In this document: piece after piece, positions 1-6,358 of the stretch
How positions within the stretch are numbered: the stretch's first letter is position 1
How the letters are laid out: each line of letters starts with the position of its first letter
Assembly (NCBI GenBank): GCA_002397275.1
Contig: DHAA01000078.1
Location: 38,408-63,088, forward strand
Source: Thermacetogenium sp. UBA4966
GTDB taxonomy: Bacteria > Bacillota > DSM-12270 > Thermacetogeniales > Thermacetogeniaceae
Direction of reading: 5' to 3'
DNA length: 24,681 bases
The notes under the pieces: model-generated
Told to the model about the DNA's origin: nothing
Database searches by the model: none
What the model saw: only the letters and a program-made list of their open reading frames with translations
Made by a program: the position numbers and the translations under genes

Positions 1-260
1 CGGGTAACGGCATCAGGCGCAGCGATGATACCGGATCGGGCTGCGAGGACTGTTTGAGTACGCCCTGAGTTGCTGATCGCGGTCATTGAATTTCTGTTAT
101 ATCGACAATTTTCTAAGGCGCCTATGTACCAAGCGAGTTCCGCAGCAGCCCAGAGCCGGTCTGAAGCAAGCCCTGATGCTGTCCGGGACGTAATAGGGAG
201 CGAGCGGAATCCACCGGACTGGTAGACATCCTCTGAATAGGTGTTCATGCCGCTCTGTTC
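1..260 (+). ncRNA. Candidate structured RNA (partial, unidentified)
   Basis: No open frame runs through this stretch, but it folds into a nested rod. Pairings I can see are 7-17 with 172-182 (one G-U at 9/180), 30-34 with 156-160, 38-44 with 145-151, 47-56 with 130-141 (two bulges), and 58-64 with 117-129 (inner bulge). A further hairpin pairs 181-186 with 214-219, competing at 181-182. Such ordered nesting is unlikely by chance. It lacks the conserved SRP RNA loop sequence, so it does not look like 4.5S/scRNA even though ffh is next door. A 6S-like rod or a piece of group II intron domain I remain possible. The G-U pair weakly favours the + strand. The 5' end probably lies outside the window. 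Family unknown. Confidence 0.4.
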
Positions 261-274
261 GCGGGTTATTATTG

Positions 275-303
275 TTGACACCCAGTTCTTTTTACTGTAG
301 AAT
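275..303 (+). promoter_or_regulatory. Sigma-A type promoter of the ylxM-ffh operon
   Basis: A perfect -35 TTGACA at 275-280 is separated by exactly 17 bases from a -10 TAGAAT at 298-303. Transcription would start near 310, inside the palindrome at 305-328 and about 30 bases before the YlxM start codon, giving a very short leader. Confidence 0.85.
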
Positions 304-304
304 G

Positions 305-328
305 CTGTCAAGGTTATAACCTTGACAG
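305..328. promoter_or_regulatory. Perfect 24-bp palindrome overlapping the ylxM start site (possible operator)
   Basis: Each 12-base arm reads CTGTCAAGGTTA and is followed directly by its exact complement. It begins one base after the -10 box and ends at the ribosome binding site. With transcription starting near 310, most of the left arm would still be transcribed, so both a DNA operator and a small leader hairpin are possible. No T-run follows, so it is not an intrinsic terminator. The binding protein is unknown. Confidence 0.6.
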
Positions 329-340
329 GTGGGAAGGCTG

Positions 341-610
341 ATGACCCTGGAGAAATTTGAACGCATGGCCCTACTGTCAGATTTCTATAATCAGTTGCTG
401 ACAGCCAGGCAACAGGAAGTGGTCAGGTGTTATTATGAGCAGGATCTATCTTTAAGTGAAATTGCGGAGAATCTCGGCGTCAGCAGGCAGGCGGTCCACG
501 ATATCCTCAAGCGAGCCGAAAAAGCCATGGAGAACTATGAACTCAAACTTGGTCTCCTGGAAAGCTACCTGAAGGAGAAGAACTATGCGGAGGATGATGA
601 AGGGAGGTAG
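341..610 (+). CDS. ylxM: YlxM/p13-family SRP-associated DNA-binding protein
   Basis: A small helix-turn-helix protein (89 aa) of the UPF0122/YlxM family, encoded next to ffh in Firmicutes and thought to assist or regulate the signal recognition particle. The N-terminus (LEKFERMALLSDFYNQLLT) matches the family, and a sigma-70 region 4-like helix-turn-helix (LSEIAENLGVSRQAVHDIL) lies in the middle. I chose ATG 341 because AGGTGG at 327-332 sits 8 bases upstream. The in-frame GTG at 329 would overlap that ribosome binding site. It is the first gene of the operon behind the 275-303 promoter and ends 6 bases before ffh. The highly acidic C-terminus is typical of the family. Confidence 0.9.
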   Translation: MTLEKFERMALLSDFYNQLLTARQQEVVRCYYEQDLSLSEIAENLGVSRQAVHDILKRAEKAMENYELKLGLLESYLKEKNYAEDDEGR

Positions 611-616
611 ACTTAT

Positions 617-1969
617 TTGTTTGATGGGCTTGCGGAAAAGCTTCAGGAAACATTTAGAAAGCTGCGCGGTAAGGGGAAGCTGAGCGAAAGCGATCTCAAC
701 GCCGCTCTGCGCGAGGTAAGGCTTGCTCTTCTGGAAGCTGATGTGAGCCTTCCTGTTGTCAAAGAATTTATTCAGCGCATCAGGGAGCGCAGCCTGGGCG
801 CGGAGGTTCTGCAAAGCCTCACCCCTGCCCAGCAGGTGATTAAGATCGTCAATGAAGAGCTCACGGCGATCATGGGCGATACCAAAAGCAGTATCCGGTT
901 CAGCGCTTCCGGCTATGCCGTTTTTATGCTGGTCGGCTTGCAGGGCGGCGGGAAAACTACAACTGCCGGGAAACTTGCTCTGCACTATAAGAAACAAGGG
1001 AAACGTCCTCTGCTGGTAGCCGCGGATGTATACCGTCCTGCCGCGGTCAAGCAGCTTGAGGTGCTGGCCAAACAGATCGACGTATCATTTTTCTCTTTGG
1101 AAGAGGGGAACTCGCCGGTAACCATCGCTAAGCAGGCTGTTGAGTATGCCCATGGTCAGGGTCTCGACCTGGTGATCATCGATACTGCCGGCAGGCTGCA
1201 TATTGATGAAGATCTGATGGAAGAATTAAGAGAGATGAAAGGGGAGATCGCTCCTCAGGAGGTTTTCCTGATCGTCGATGCCATGATCGGGCAGGATGCG
1301 GTGAACATCGCCAGGTCATTCCATGAGGAATTAGGCCTGACCGGCGTGATCCTGACCAAGCTCGACGGCGATACGCGCGGGGGGGCCGCGCTCTCGGTGA
1401 GAAAGGCGACCGGCTGCCCTATCAAATTTATCGGAACAGGGGAAAGGCTTGACGCTCTGGACCCCTTTCACCCCGACCGGATAGCGGCGCGTATACTGGG
1501 CATGGGCGATATGTTGAGCCTGATTGAAAAAGCGCAGGCAACCGTTGACGAAGAAAAGGCAAAAGAACTGGAAATTAAACTGCGCAAACAGGACTTTACC
1601 CTGGATGATTTTCTTGATCAGATCAAGCAGGTGCAGTCTATGGGACCTCTGGAACAGGTGCTGGGGATGATCCCTGGTCTGGGCGGCGCCAAGCAAATAA
1701 AAAAAATCCGGGATGAATTAGATGAGAAGGAGTTTACTTACCTGGAAGCCATGATTAATTCCATGACCCAGGAGGAGCGCCGCAATCCGACGATTATAAA
1801 AGGAAACAGAAGGAAGCGTATCGCTCGGGGGAGCGGGAGAAGCGTCCAGGATGTAAACAGACTGTTAAAGCAGTTTGAACAGAGCCGTAAGTTATTCAAG
1901 CAATTGAGCGAACTAAGCGCGGGCAAAGGCGCCCGTAAGCTGAAATCTATGAAATTTCCGTTTATGTAA
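617..1969 (+). CDS. ffh: Signal recognition particle protein Ffh (SRP54)
   Basis: GTPase that binds signal peptides on nascent chains and delivers ribosomes to FtsY at the membrane. The 450-aa length is normal. The N domain is followed by the G domain with P-loop GLQGGGKTTT near residues 107-116, DTAGR at 189-193 and TKLD at 247-250 followed by the GDTRGG motif. The methionine-rich M domain (about 300-450) contains the finger-loop sequence MGPLEQVLGMIPGLGG and the RNA-binding helix-turn-helix GRSVQDVNRLLKQF. It uses a TTG start at 617, with AGGGAGG at 601-607 placed 9 bases upstream, overlapping the end of ylxM. The two genes are clearly co-transcribed. No SRP RNA gene is recognisable in the window. 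Confidence 0.98.
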   Translation: MFDGLAEKLQETFRKLRGKGKLSESDLNAALREVRLALLEADVSLPVVKEFIQRIRERSLGAEVLQSLTPAQQVIKIVNEELTAIMGDTKSSIRFSASGYAVFMLVGLQGGGKTTTAGKLALHYKKQGKRPLLVAADVYRPAAVKQLEVLAKQIDVSFFSLEEGNSPVTIAKQAVEYAHGQGLDLVIIDTAGRLHIDEDLMEELREMKGEIAPQEVFLIVDAMIGQDAVNIARSFHEELGLTGVILTKLDGDTRGGAALSVRKATGCPIKFIGTGERLDALDPFHPDRIAARILGMGDMLSLIEKAQATVDEEKAKELEIKLRKQDFTLDDFLDQIKQVQSMGPLEQVLGMIPGLGGAKQIKKIRDELDEKEFTYLEAMINSMTQEERRNPTIIKGNRRKRIARGSGRSVQDVNRLLKQFEQSRKLFKQLSELSAGKGARKLKSMKFPFM

Positions 1970-1983
1970 AGGAGGCTGAAAAA

Positions 1984-2274
1984 TTGGCTACAAAGATTCG
2001 TTTGAAAAGAATCGGAGCCAAAAAGAATCCGGCATACCGGGTTGTGGTGGCGGATTCCCGTTCACCGCGGGATGGACGCTTTATTGAAGAGATAGGTTAC
2101 TATCAACCGGTCGCCGATCCGGCGGTGATCAAGATCGATGAGGAAAGGGCTCTTTACTGGCTTTCCACCGGCGCCCAGGCAACCGATACTGCGCGCGCCC
2201 TCCTCAAGAAAACCGGCATATGGGAAAAGCGCGGCGATAATTCGCCACTGCAAGAAGAATCGGTATCTGAGTGA
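1984..2274 (+). CDS. rpsP: 30S ribosomal protein S16
   Basis: Small-subunit ribosomal protein S16 (96 aa), needed for 30S assembly. The N-terminal signature IRLKRIGAKKNPAYRVVVAD followed by SRSPRDGRFIEEIGYY is diagnostic. It uses a TTG start at 1984, with AGGAGG at 1970-1975 immediately after the ffh stop and 8 bases of spacing. It sits in the standard Firmicute order ffh-rpsP-khpA-rimM-trmD. Confidence 0.97.
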   Translation: MATKIRLKRIGAKKNPAYRVVVADSRSPRDGRFIEEIGYYQPVADPAVIKIDEERALYWLSTGAQATDTARALLKKTGIWEKRGDNSPLQEESVSE

Positions 2275-2284
2275 GGTGCTTGAG

Positions 2285-2515
2285 GTGCAGAAGCTGATCA
2301 AAGTATTGGCCACAGCTCTGGTAGACTATCCGGAGGAGGTGGAGGTCAAGGAAATTGAGGGAGACAAAGCTCTGATCGTAGAGTTAAAAGTTGCCGATAC
2401 CGATATGGGCAAGGTCATTGGCAAACAGGGGAAGATCGCCAGAGCTATCCGTGCCCTGGCTAAGGCGAAAGGGAACAAAATAGGTAAAGATGTCGTCGTG
2501 GAAATCGTTTCCTGA
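2285..2515 (+). CDS. khpA: KH-domain RNA-binding protein KhpA (YlqC)
   Basis: A 76-aa single type II KH-domain protein that in Gram-positive bacteria pairs with KhpB (Jag) and binds RNA, influencing cell elongation and division. The RNA-binding GxxG loop is GKQG at residues 46-49 in the context MGKVIGKQGKIARAIR. I chose GTG 2285 over longer upstream in-frame starts because the product then begins MQKLIKVLATALVDYPEEVE, matching the family, and AGGTG at 2274-2278 lies 6 bases upstream. It starts 10 bases after the rpsP stop. Confidence 0.93.
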   Translation: MQKLIKVLATALVDYPEEVEVKEIEGDKALIVELKVADTDMGKVIGKQGKIARAIRALAKAKGNKIGKDVVVEIVS

Positions 2516-2545
2516 GTTGTTTGCTATAAACTCGAGGTATTTCTT

Positions 2546-3058
2546 ATGTCTGAGTATATTACAGTAGGCAGAATTGCGGCGCCTTTCGGGATGCGGGGAG
2601 AAGTGAAGGTTATTCCTCTCACTGATTTCCCGGAGCGCTTTTCCCGGGGGGGAGTTTACCATCTGTCAAAACAAAACTTGTTTGAAAAAGTGATCATCCA
2701 AAACTCCAGGAGCACAGGCAGGGAGATAATTATCAAGTTCGAAGGGATCGACACCCCGGAGTCTGCCCGGCGATACCGGGGCGCCTTGCTTCAGGTACCG
2801 CGCGATGACCTATTGCCGCTCCCTGAGGGCCGTTATTATCATTTTCAAATCGTGGGGCTTTTGGCCGTGACCGAAGACGGCGCCGTGCTGGGAAAAGTGG
2901 CGGATATTTTGCAAACCGGAAGCAATGACGTTTACCTGATCAAAAGTGATCAAGGAAAAGAGTTATTGCTGCCTGCTCTGAAAGATGTCGTCAGGGAAAT
3001 CGATCTGGAGAAGGGTTTAATGGTGATTCGACCGCTGCCCGGTTTGCTGGAGGTTTGA
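2546..3058 (+). CDS. rimM: Ribosome maturation factor RimM
   Basis: A 170-aa 16S rRNA processing factor that binds S19 during 30S head assembly. The N-terminal RimM domain starts with ITVGRIAAPFGMRGEVKV, and the C-terminal PRC-barrel contains GSNDVYLIKSD followed by LLLPALKDVVREIDLEKG. The ATG at 2546 has GAGG at 2534-2537. Its TGA stop overlaps a possible upstream TTG of trmD, consistent with translational coupling. Confidence 0.95.
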   Translation: MSEYITVGRIAAPFGMRGEVKVIPLTDFPERFSRGGVYHLSKQNLFEKVIIQNSRSTGREIIIKFEGIDTPESARRYRGALLQVPRDDLLPLPEGRYYHFQIVGLLAVTEDGAVLGKVADILQTGSNDVYLIKSDQGKELLLPALKDVVREIDLEKGLMVIRPLPGLLEV

Positions 3059-3063
3059 TCAAT

Positions 3064-3798
3064 TTGCTGTTCAGGATTTTAACTATATTTCCGGAGATGT
3101 TTGCGGGACCCCTGGAGAACGGTATTCTCCAAAGAGCACGAGAGCAGGGGCTGTTGGATATTGAGCTGATCAACATCCGTGACTATTCCGCGGATAAACA
3201 TCATCGAGTAGATGACTATCCTTTTGGCGGAGGGGCGGGAATGGTCATGCAAGCGGAACCCTTTTACGCTTGTTTTAAGGCGCTGAAGATTACACCCGGA
3301 GAGCGCGTTGTCCTGCTGACCCCCCAGGGGGAGGCCTTTACGCAGAAAAAGGCGGAGGAACTCTCTCAAGAGGAAAAGATCACTATCATATGCGGACGCT
3401 ATGAAGGAATTGACGAACGAGTTAAAGCGCCGGCAACTGATGAAATATCTTTGGGAGATTTTATTTTAACAGGGGGAGAGATAGCCGCGATGGCCATCGT
3501 CGACTGTGTGGGGCGATTGATCCCAGGGACCGTAGGCGACCCGGCCTCTCTCCGAGAAGAATCATTTAACTTCGGTTTATTAGAGTATCCCCAGTATACA
3601 AGACCGCGCAGCTATGAGGGGCACGAGGCGCCGCATGTTCTTTTATCCGGAAACCACGGGGAAATAAGAGGTTGGAGGCGTGCTCAGGCAGTCGCCCGGA
3701 CGCTTTTCCGCCGTCCGGATCTGCTGGCAGAGGCTTCCTGGGGTAAAGAGGATCAGGAAACCGTCGATCGGATCCTGAGCGGCGGCTGCTGGAGATGA
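3064..3798 (+). CDS. trmD: tRNA (guanine-N1-)-methyltransferase TrmD
   Basis: SAM-dependent trefoil-knot enzyme that methylates G37 of tRNAs and so prevents frameshifting. Conserved segments include FRILTIFPEMF at the N-terminus, DYPFGGGAGMVM, CGRYEGIDERV and the knot region LGDFILTGGEIAAMAIVD. The C-terminus contains YPQYTRP. I chose TTG 3064 (244 aa) because GGAGG at 3049-3053 lies 10 bases upstream and the product then begins MLFRILTIFPEMF. A TTG at 3055 overlaps the rimM stop but leaves only one base to the same ribosome binding site. The choice between the two is not certain. Confidence 0.95.
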   Translation: MLFRILTIFPEMFAGPLENGILQRAREQGLLDIELINIRDYSADKHHRVDDYPFGGGAGMVMQAEPFYACFKALKITPGERVVLLTPQGEAFTQKKAEELSQEEKITIICGRYEGIDERVKAPATDEISLGDFILTGGEIAAMAIVDCVGRLIPGTVGDPASLREESFNFGLLEYPQYTRPRSYEGHEAPHVLLSGNHGEIRGWRRAQAVARTLFRRPDLLAEASWGKEDQETVDRILSGGCWR

Positions 3799-3827
3799 TT
3801 GTCATACTGCGCTTCCTATGCTATAAT
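3799..3827 (+). promoter_or_regulatory. Internal promoter for rplS
   Basis: TTGTCA at 3799-3804 and a perfect TATAAT at 3822-3827 are separated by 17 bases, beginning right after the trmD stop. Predicted transcription starts near 3834 and leaves a leader of about 43 bases. A small hairpin in that leader (CAAGA 3840-3844 with TCTTG 3851-3855) lies where Firmicute rplS genes often carry an L19 autoregulatory leader. The hairpin alone is too weak to call that element. Confidence 0.8.
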
Positions 3828-3876
3828 GAAGCGGTGTTTCAAGAGATCATTCTTGCGTTATGAGGAGGCTGTACCA

Positions 3877-4221
3877 GTGGATGTTATGAAAATGGTTGAG
3901 CAAGACTATATAAAAAAAGATATTCCCCCTTTCAAACCAGGTGATACGGTGAGGGTTTACGTTAAGGTTGTCGAGGGGGGACGAGAAAGGACGCAGATCT
4001 TCGAAGGGACGGTAATTCGCAGGCGCGGGCGACGCTTAAACGAAACCTTTACCGTCAGGCGTATTTCTCATGGCGGCGTCGGTGTGGAAAGGACGTTTCC
4101 CATTCATTCACCGCGTCTGGATAAAATTGAAGTGACGAGAAGAGGAAGAGTCCGGCGCGCCCGGCTTTATTACCTCCGTGAGAGGATAGGTAAGGCTGCT
4201 CGTATTCGGGAACGGAAGTAG
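3877..4221 (+). CDS. rplS: 50S ribosomal protein L19
   Basis: Large-subunit protein (114 aa) located at the 30S-50S interface. The sequence KKDIPPFKPGDTVRVYVKVV and the later IFEGTVIRRRG and LDKIEVTRRGRVRRARLYYL are characteristic. I chose GTG 3877, giving MDVMKMVEQDYIKKD, because AGGAGG at 3863-3868 is 8 bases upstream. A longer frame from 3799 would run through the promoter described here and has no ribosome binding site. It is the first gene of the internal transcript with lepB and rbgA. Confidence 0.96.
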   Translation: MDVMKMVEQDYIKKDIPPFKPGDTVRVYVKVVEGGRERTQIFEGTVIRRRGRRLNETFTVRRISHGGVGVERTFPIHSPRLDKIEVTRRGRVRRARLYYLRERIGKAARIRERK

Positions 4222-4230
4222 GTAATCCTG

Positions 4231-4764
4231 ATGACTCAGGAGAGCGAAAAGGAAAAAGACAATCTATGGAGAGATATACTGGAGGCTGTAATTCTAGCGG
4301 TTATCCTGGCGGCGGTGATCCGTATTTGGATTGTGGAGCCTTTCTATATCCCTTCGCCTTCCATGGAACCAACTTTGTATCCGCGGGACAGGATCATTGT
4401 TAACAAGCTTATCTATAAATTTCGTCCTGTAGAGCGGGGAGATGTAATTGTTTTTAAATATCCGCTCGATACGCAACGGGATTTCGTGAAAAGGGTTGTT
4501 GCTCTAGAGGGTGAAACCGTTGAAATACGCAACAACTATGTGTATATCAATGGCCGGAGGTTGGATGAGCCCTATTTGCCGCGGCTTTCCATCCCCGACT
4601 TTTCGCCGGTTCGTGTGCCTAGCGGGCATGTCTTCGTCATGGGTGACAACAGGAACAACAGCGATGACAGCAGAGTTTGGGGACCATTAAACATAGAAGA
4701 GTATCTGATCGGGAAGACGATTTGCATCTACTGGCCTCCCGGTAGAATCGGGAGCATCAAGTGA
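4231..4764 (+). CDS. lepB: Signal peptidase I
   Basis: Membrane-anchored serine protease (177 aa) that removes signal peptides on the outer face of the membrane. A short acidic/basic N-tail is followed by one membrane segment (about residues 14-36, LEAVILAVILAAVIRIWIV). The catalytic serine is S44 in PSPSMEPTL, and the general-base lysine is K87 in RDFVKRVVALEG. The conserved GDNRNNSDDSR box is near residues 138-148. Size and single anchor match Firmicute SipS-type enzymes. Its TGA overlaps the GTG start of the next gene. Confidence 0.96.
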   Translation: MTQESEKEKDNLWRDILEAVILAVILAAVIRIWIVEPFYIPSPSMEPTLYPRDRIIVNKLIYKFRPVERGDVIVFKYPLDTQRDFVKRVVALEGETVEIRNNYVYINGRRLDEPYLPRLSIPDFSPVRVPSGHVFVMGDNRNNSDDSRVWGPLNIEEYLIGKTICIYWPPGRIGSIK

Positions 4765-5582
4765 GTGAGGCAGATAGGTTAGCCAGGCTTTCCAAGTTGC
4801 TTAAAGTTGTAGACATAGTCTTTGAAGTTGCGGATGCCCGCTGTCCTTTTACCTCCCGCGGCAGCCAGGTGAAGAAGCTGATCGCTAATAAAAGGGCGCT
4901 ATTAATATTGAATAAGGCGGACCTGGCAGACCCCGAAACAACTGAGAACTGGGTTAAATTCTTTGCCTGTCAGGGAGAAAATGCTCTGCCTGTCGATGCG
5001 CTGCGCGGCAAGGGTTTGGACGCTGTGCGTGAATCTCTGGAGAGGGAGGGCCGGGCTTTGGCCGGGTTGCTAAAGGGCAAAGGGCGCCGCAGGCGTCCTT
5101 TGCGAGCGGCCGTGATGGGTATTCCGAACACGGGAAAGTCTTCAATTTTGAACAGACTTTTGGGAAAGTGTGCCGCGGCGAGGGGCAATCGCCCCGGTAT
5201 CACCAGAGGGCCGCAGTGGGTACATCTGCACGGCGCTATTTCCGTACTGGACACCCCGGGTCTGCTGCAGCCGCATCTGAAAGAGGATGACGCCCTTTTT
5301 AAGCTGGCTTTGATCAGGGCTGCGGATCCGGAAAGTTACGATCAAATCGATTTGAGCGAGCGTCTGCTCAGCTATTTGAGTGTTAACTACCCTCAAGCAC
5401 TGCTCAAACATCTGCGTATGGCTGAGGCGGTTCCTGCACTGGAGAGTGTGGCCAGGGAAAAGAACTTCCTCTCCGCCAATGGCGAATACGACCTGCAGCG
5501 AGCTGCAGTCTTTATACTCAGCTCCTACGGTAAGGGTAAACTGGGGCGTATTTCCCTGGAAGCGCCGGCAGATTTTATTTGA
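4761..5582 (+). CDS. rbgA: RbgA/YlqF-like ribosome-assembly GTPase with shortened N-terminus
   Basis: Circularly permuted GTPase (273 aa) that in Bacillus acts late in 50S assembly. The motif order is G4 NKAD (51-54), then G1 GIPNTGKSS (120-128), G2-like RPGITRG, then G3 DTPG (164-167), as expected for the YlqF/YawG class. The oddity is the N-terminus. Family members start with a conserved WFPGHM motif whose histidine has been implicated in GTP hydrolysis. Here the GTG start at 4761 overlaps the lepB stop and the protein begins MSEADRLARLSKLLKVVDIV, so that motif is absent. An in-frame stop at 4743-4745 prevents extension, and lepB upstream looks intact. It is last in the operon. Function as RbgA is likely but less certain than for its neighbours. 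Confidence 0.85.
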   Translation: MSEADRLARLSKLLKVVDIVFEVADARCPFTSRGSQVKKLIANKRALLILNKADLADPETTENWVKFFACQGENALPVDALRGKGLDAVRESLEREGRALAGLLKGKGRRRRPLRAAVMGIPNTGKSSILNRLLGKCAAARGNRPGITRGPQWVHLHGAISVLDTPGLLQPHLKEDDALFKLALIRAADPESYDQIDLSERLLSYLSVNYPQALLKHLRMAEAVPALESVAREKNFLSANGEYDLQRAAVFILSSYGKGKLGRISLEAPADFI

Positions 5583-5597
5583 CAGATATTTTAAGCA

Positions 5598-5624
5598 CCC
5601 CTCGTTCCCAGAGCAAGGGGCGTT
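5598..5624 (+). terminator. Weak intrinsic terminator after rbgA
   Basis: CCCCT at 5598-5602 pairs with AGGGG at 5616-5620 across a 13-base loop, followed by CGTTTT. It is weaker than the hairpin immediately downstream. Confidence 0.45.
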
Positions 5625-5637
5625 TTAATTATGAATG

Positions 5638-5659
5638 TCCTTCAATGAAGGATTTTTTT
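5638..5659 (+). terminator. Intrinsic terminator closing the ffh-rbgA operon
   Basis: TCCTTC (5638-5643) and GAAGGA (5647-5652) form a 6-bp stem with a 3-base loop, followed by seven Ts (5653-5659). Confidence 0.75.
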
Positions 5660-5675
5660 AAGTGTGCAAGAAGTC

Positions 5676-5700
5676 TATAATTGAATGAGGCCGATGCCTC
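5676..5700 (+). promoter_or_regulatory. Possible -10 box and leader hairpin upstream of rnhB
   Basis: A perfect TATAAT at 5676-5681 lies 41 bases before the rnhB start, but the -35 position falls in the preceding T-run and is poor. A 5-bp hairpin (GAGGC 5687-5691 with GCCTC 5696-5700) follows. Alternatively rnhB is read through from the upstream operon. Confidence 0.4.
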
Positions 5701-5721
5701 GGAAAAAAAGATAGAAGTGCA

Positions 5722-6354
5722 GTGGATTCAGTGAATAATGATTTAAATCATCTATACAGCCTGCATAAATATGAGCGGAAGCTTTGGGAACGGAACTTTC
5801 AGCTGATAGCGGGAATTGACGAGGCCGGGCGCGGCCCCCTAGCCGGACCGGTGGTCGCGGCGGCTGTTGTTTTAAAAGAGGCGCTGTTCCTGCCTGAGCT
5901 GGATGACAGCAAGCGAGTGCCTGAACCCTTGCGCCTTCTACTGGCCGCTGAAATTAAATCCCGAGCAGCGGGATGGGGAATTGGCATAGCCTCCGTCGGT
6001 TATATTGAACGCAACAATATTCTGCAGGCTACGTTTTATGCAATGCGCCGGGCGATCAGACACAGCGAACTGCGTCCGGATTATGTGCTTGTCGATGGAT
6101 GTCAGCAACTGCCGGGCATAGCCGTTCCGCAAACAGCGATCATTAAAGGCGACCGTAAAAGCGCCGCTATTGCCGCGGCTTCAATTTTAGCCAAGACCAC
6201 GCGGGACGCCATCATGAAGTATTACGACCTGCTCTACCCTCGGTACGGCTTTGCCAGGAATAAAGGTTATCCAACAGCAGGGCACAGAGCGGCGTTAAAC
6301 AGGTATGGCCCCTGTTTTTTGCACAGAAAGACCTTTCGCGGTGTGAAGGAGTAA
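5722..6354 (+). CDS. rnhB: Ribonuclease HII
   Basis: Cleaves the RNA strand of RNA-DNA hybrids and acts at single ribonucleotides in DNA. The N-terminal hallmark IAGIDEAGRGPLAGPVVAAA carries catalytic D33 and E34. D125 is in VLVDGCQ and D162 in AKTTRD, completing the usual four acidic residues. The 210-aa product is the short form, without the extra N-terminal substrate-binding domain seen in some Bacillus homologues, although it keeps the preceding helix LHKYERKLWERNF. The start is uncertain: GTG 5722 and GTG 5731 are both in frame and neither has a strong ribosome binding site. It stands first in the second gene run, 139 bases beyond rbgA. Confidence 0.93.
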   Translation: MDSVNNDLNHLYSLHKYERKLWERNFQLIAGIDEAGRGPLAGPVVAAAVVLKEALFLPELDDSKRVPEPLRLLLAAEIKSRAAGWGIGIASVGYIERNNILQATFYAMRRAIRHSELRPDYVLVDGCQQLPGIAVPQTAIIKGDRKSAAIAAASILAKTTRDAIMKYYDLLYPRYGFARNKGYPTAGHRAALNRYGPCFLHRKTFRGVKE

Positions 6355-6358
6355 GAGG

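Noticed and set aside
1..260. SRP RNA (scRNA/4.5S) next to ffh
   Set aside because: The conserved helix 8 sequence (GGTCAGG and GGAAGGAAGCAG type loops) is absent on both strands, so the rod-like fold alone does not justify this name.
1..328. C-terminal end of ftsY, often upstream of ylxM-ffh
   Set aside because: No frame here runs without early stops and none resembles the FtsY C-terminus.
452..997. 181-codon minus-strand frame across ylxM and ffh
   Set aside because: It lies opposite two clearly real genes and has no recognisable motif.
5687..5700. GAGGC/GCCTC hairpin as a minus-strand terminator
   Set aside because: The A/T tract is on the wrong side for minus-strand termination and no minus-strand gene ends here.
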